A program made the translations under genes and the position numbers. From contig CAZUHK010000050.1 in NCBI GenBank assembly GCA_964620345.1, positions 1 to 16,342 of the forward strand: 16,342 nucleotides of DNA. The letters are read 5' to 3'. This DNA comes from CAZUHK01 sp964620345 (GTDB lineage Bacteria; Planctomycetota; Phycisphaerae; Phycisphaerales; Zrk34). Shown here in pieces: positions 14,655-16,342 of this stretch. Numbering within the stretch: the first letter of the stretch is position 1; the number at the start of each line of letters is the position of its first letter. Below the pieces are notes generated by a model. It worked only from the letters and a program-made list of their open reading frames with translations. It ran no database searches and had not been told where the DNA came from.

Positions 14655-15227
14655 ATGGCCGTCCTTTGCGACACACAGATTCGGGAACTGGTCTCGATCG
14701 AACCGTTCGAAGACAACGCCAAGCGGCCCGGGCAGGTGAGTTTCGGCGTGTCGAGCTACGGCTACGACGTCCGCGTGGGCACCGTCTTCAAGGTCTTCAC
14801 CAACGCCGCGCCCCACGGCGGGCAGATGATCGTCGATCCCAAGCGCTTCGGCGATGACCACTTCGTCACCGTCGACACCGCCGTCACCGGCGCCGACCAC
14901 ATCATCATCCCGCCCAACAGCTTCGCCCTGGCCGAGACCGTCGAGACCTTCGCCATCCCGCGCGACCTGCTGGTGATCTGCGTGGGCAAGAGCACCTACG
15001 CCCGCTGCGGGCTGATCGTCAACGTCACACCCCTTGAACCCGAGTGGCGCGGCAAGGTGACGCTGGAAATCTCCAACACCACACCCCTGCCGGCCAAGGT
15101 CTACGCCAACGAAGGCATCGCCCAGATGATCTTCCTCAAGGCCGACCGCACCTGCGCCGTCAGCTACGCCGACAAGGCCGGCAAGTACCAGAACCAGACC
15201 GGACTCACCCTTCCCCGCGTCGATTGA
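14655..15227 (+). CDS. dcd: dCTP deaminase
   Basis: The 190-residue product deaminates dCTP to dUTP, feeding dTMP synthesis, and belongs to the trimeric dUTPase/DCD fold. Motifs: SSYGYDVRVG (33-42), GKSTYARCGL at 111-120 (Ser113 and Arg117), PLEPEWRGKVTLEISN at 126-141 (catalytic Glu138), and the tail GKYQNQTGLTLPR (176-188) that closes over the nucleotide. Length matches the E. coli enzyme (193). Some DCD proteins also have dUTPase activity, which cannot be judged here. GGAG (14644-14647) lies 7 bases before ATG 14655; the GTG at 14613 lies inside the upstream hairpin and is less likely. It shares the dNTP theme with nrdJ downstream, but an unrelated small gene lies between. Confidence 0.95.
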   Translation: MAVLCDTQIRELVSIEPFEDNAKRPGQVSFGVSSYGYDVRVGTVFKVFTNAAPHGGQMIVDPKRFGDDHFVTVDTAVTGADHIIIPPNSFALAETVETFAIPRDLLVICVGKSTYARCGLIVNVTPLEPEWRGKVTLEISNTTPLPAKVYANEGIAQMIFLKADRTCAVSYADKAGKYQNQTGLTLPRVD

Positions 15228-15233
15228 CGCGGG
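15214..15233 (+). terminator. stem-loop over the dcd stop codon
   Basis: CCCGCGTC (15214-15221) and GACGCGGG (15226-15233) form a perfect 8-bp stem with the loop GATT. The TGA stop (15225-15227) lies within it. There is no T-tract, so termination would be weak or Rho-dependent; it may instead protect the 3' end of the mRNA. Confidence 0.4.
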
Positions 15234-15313
15234 AATGAGCCGCGGGCTTCAAACTCGCGGGCGTTTGTACGCTCCGCGGTGTAGTGAGCAATTGGAGTGA
15301 TTGATAGCCAGGC

Positions 15314-15649
15314 ATGGATACTGCTAGGAACAACAGTGAGCGACCCATGAGTGGACTGAGGAACAGACTGAAAGACAAAACACTGGCCGAACTAAATCAG
15401 GAAGTCCAGTTGGAGCCAGATACGGAGGTGTTTCGTACCTGCGTCATGATTCGTGGAGCGATGGAGATCACAAAAGCAACACTCTGGCTCACCGCGGCAA
15501 TAGACCGTGCATCGGAGTCAAGCAACAGAATAGCGACAAGAGTTTGGTGGCTAAATGTATTTCTGGTTTTGGTCTCAGCGGTTGGTGTTGAAGCGACGGT
15601 GGTTTTGGCAATCATCGCGTACCAGCAGTGGACTGGTAGCCCGGCATGA
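15314..15649 (+). CDS. orphan small membrane protein, AT-richer than neighbours
   Basis: I do not recognise this 111-residue protein. Residues about 1-70 are polar and helix-prone. A strongly hydrophobic stretch at about 78-105 (from VWWLNVFLVLVSAVG on) predicts one long or two short membrane spans, and the end is QQWTGSPA. No clear ribosome-binding site precedes ATG 15314, and ATG 15347 is an alternative that would give 100 residues. Base use differs from its neighbours: I counted 28 G+C in 15361-15420 against 40 in 15001-15060 of dcd, and it uses AGA, AGG, ATA and CTA codons freely. Its stop codon (15647-15649) lies inside an inverted repeat. It may be a recent arrival between dcd and nrdJ. 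It could also be a spurious frame, though the hydrophobic segment argues for a real protein. Confidence 0.55.
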   Translation: MDTARNNSERPMSGLRNRLKDKTLAELNQEVQLEPDTEVFRTCVMIRGAMEITKATLWLTAAIDRASESSNRIATRVWWLNVFLVLVSAVGVEATVVLAIIAYQQWTGSPA

Positions 15650-15711
15650 ATATGCCGGTACGAGCAAAAGATAAAGCTTGAGAAGGGACCCCGCACATTC
15701 ATGCCGGGCTA
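15637..15711. repeat. 75-bp element with perfect 15-bp inverted ends
   Basis: TAGCCCGGCATGAAT (15637-15651) is the exact inverted complement of 15697-15711, with 45 bases between. The flanks GACT (15631-15634) and AGTC (15710-15713) loosely extend the symmetry. The left arm also sits in a smaller hairpin, CCGGCAT (15641-15647) with ATGCCGG (15652-15658). This looks like a REP-type or miniature mobile element. It could also act as a transcription end, but no T-tract follows. Confidence 0.6.
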
Positions 15712-15797
15712 GTCAAGAATTAGAGCACAACCCGCTGAGCATGGACGCCGGCGGTTCACATGACAGGATGGAACGTCAAGAAGTATTCGAGGTAGCC

Positions 15798-16342
15798 ATG
15801 AAGATCAACCGTAGATTCACCAAGGCCGGCCAGGATGTGTTCGAGAGCGTCGAGTGGACCACGCGGTCCAGTCGGATCGCGAATCCCGATGGGTCGGTGG
15901 TCTTTGAGATGAACGACGCCCAGGTGCCGTCGAGCTGGAGCCAGCTCGCGACGGACATCATGGTGAGCAAGTATTTCCGTAAGGCCGGCGTGCCCCAGCC
16001 CTCGGAAGGGATGGATGCGCTTGACGCCCAGCGGCGCGGCGAGTTTGAGCTCGACGACAACGGCAAGCCGGTGACCGGCCCCGAACGATCGGCCAAGCAG
16101 GTGATCCATCGCCTCGCCGGCTGCTGGCGCCACTGGGGCCAGGAGCACGGCTACTTCGACACCGCCGAGGACGGCCAGGCCTTCTACGACGAGATCTGCT
16201 ACATGCTGCTCACGCAGATGGCCGCGCCCAACTCACCCCAGTGGTTCAACACCGGATTGAGCTACGCCTACGGCATGTCCGGCCCGGCGCAGGGGCACTA
16301 CTACACCGACGCGGAGACCGGCGAGACCCGCCTGGCCGACGA
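15798..16342 (+). CDS. nrdJ: adenosylcobalamin-dependent ribonucleotide reductase, 5' part
   Basis: The reading frame is open to the window end, giving 181 residues of a protein that is usually several hundred to over a thousand long. The start MKINRRFTKAGQDVFESVEW and the later runs NPDGSVVFEM, PSSWSQLATDIMVSKYFRKAGVP, SAKQVIHRLAGCWRHWG, DEICYMLLTQMAAPNSPQWFNTGL and GPAQGHYY are typical of class II NrdJ, which reduces ribonucleotides using a 5'-deoxyadenosyl radical from coenzyme B12. The catalytic cysteine region lies beyond the window. ATG 15798 was chosen because GAGG (15789-15792) precedes it by 5 bases and the family starts there. In-frame ATGs at 15768 and 15741 have poorer sites. No cobalamin riboswitch was seen. 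Confidence 0.95.
   Translation, partial: MKINRRFTKAGQDVFESVEWTTRSSRIANPDGSVVFEMNDAQVPSSWSQLATDIMVSKYFRKAGVPQPSEGMDALDAQRRGEFELDDNGKPVTGPERSAKQVIHRLAGCWRHWGQEHGYFDTAEDGQAFYDEICYMLLTQMAAPNSPQWFNTGLSYAYGMSGPAQGHYYTDAETGETRLAD

Noticed and set aside
15650..15797. Cobalamin riboswitch ahead of nrdJ
   Set aside because: The conserved core GCCACTG and the expected leader length are absent. The space is taken by the inverted-repeat element.

Overview
This is a GC-rich, gene-dense bacterial chromosome segment with about thirteen protein-coding genes. A Planctomycetota origin, perhaps Phycisphaerae, is an inference. It rests on high GC, a sulfatase, a class II B12-dependent ribonucleotide reductase, divergent serine-tRNA ligase motifs and a glycosyltransferase/GH130 pair. 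No rRNA, tRNA, CRISPR array, transposase or phage gene was seen.

Layout. (1) 216-944, plus strand: a 52-residue His-rich single-span protein followed by a HupE/UreJ-type metal permease. (2) 1131-3075, minus strand: a bacterial ferritin gene followed by serS. (3) 3209-7105, plus strand: a GT4 glycosyltransferase fused to a second helical domain, then a GH130 mannoside phosphorylase/mannosidase, probably one operon with a TATAAT promoter divergent from ferritin. (4) 7251-10189: class II fructose-bisphosphate aldolase (+) with a clear terminator, a membrane protein resembling Mpv17/PMP22 (+), and class I aldolase fbaB (-). (5) 10420-11832: an intracellular-looking sulfatase (+), divergent from fbaB and convergent with (6) pcrA/uvrD helicase (-, 11890-14154), whose promoter sits so close to its ATG that the mRNA should be leaderless. 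(7) 14155-14654: a 500-base non-coding stretch with several hairpins. (8) 14655-end: dcd (dCTP deaminase), an AT-richer orphan membrane-protein gene, a 75-bp inverted-repeat element, and the 5' part of nrdJ, cut by the window end.

How the genes relate. dcd and nrdJ both supply deoxynucleotides: NrdJ reduces ribonucleotides, and Dcd makes dUTP, the precursor of dTMP. The permease group may import nickel or cobalt, and cobalt is needed for the B12 cofactor of NrdJ, but nothing in the sequence ties them directly. The GT4/GH130 pair has the look of an intracellular mannoside or reserve-glycan pathway, and two unrelated aldolases lie just downstream in central sugar metabolism.

The most interesting points are the GT4-fusion/GH130 operon, the bacterial Mpv17-like protein, the perfect 9-bp inverted repeat over the class II aldolase -10 box, the leaderless pcrA promoter, the structured leader region before dcd, and the foreign-looking orphan gene whose stop codon lies inside an inverted repeat.
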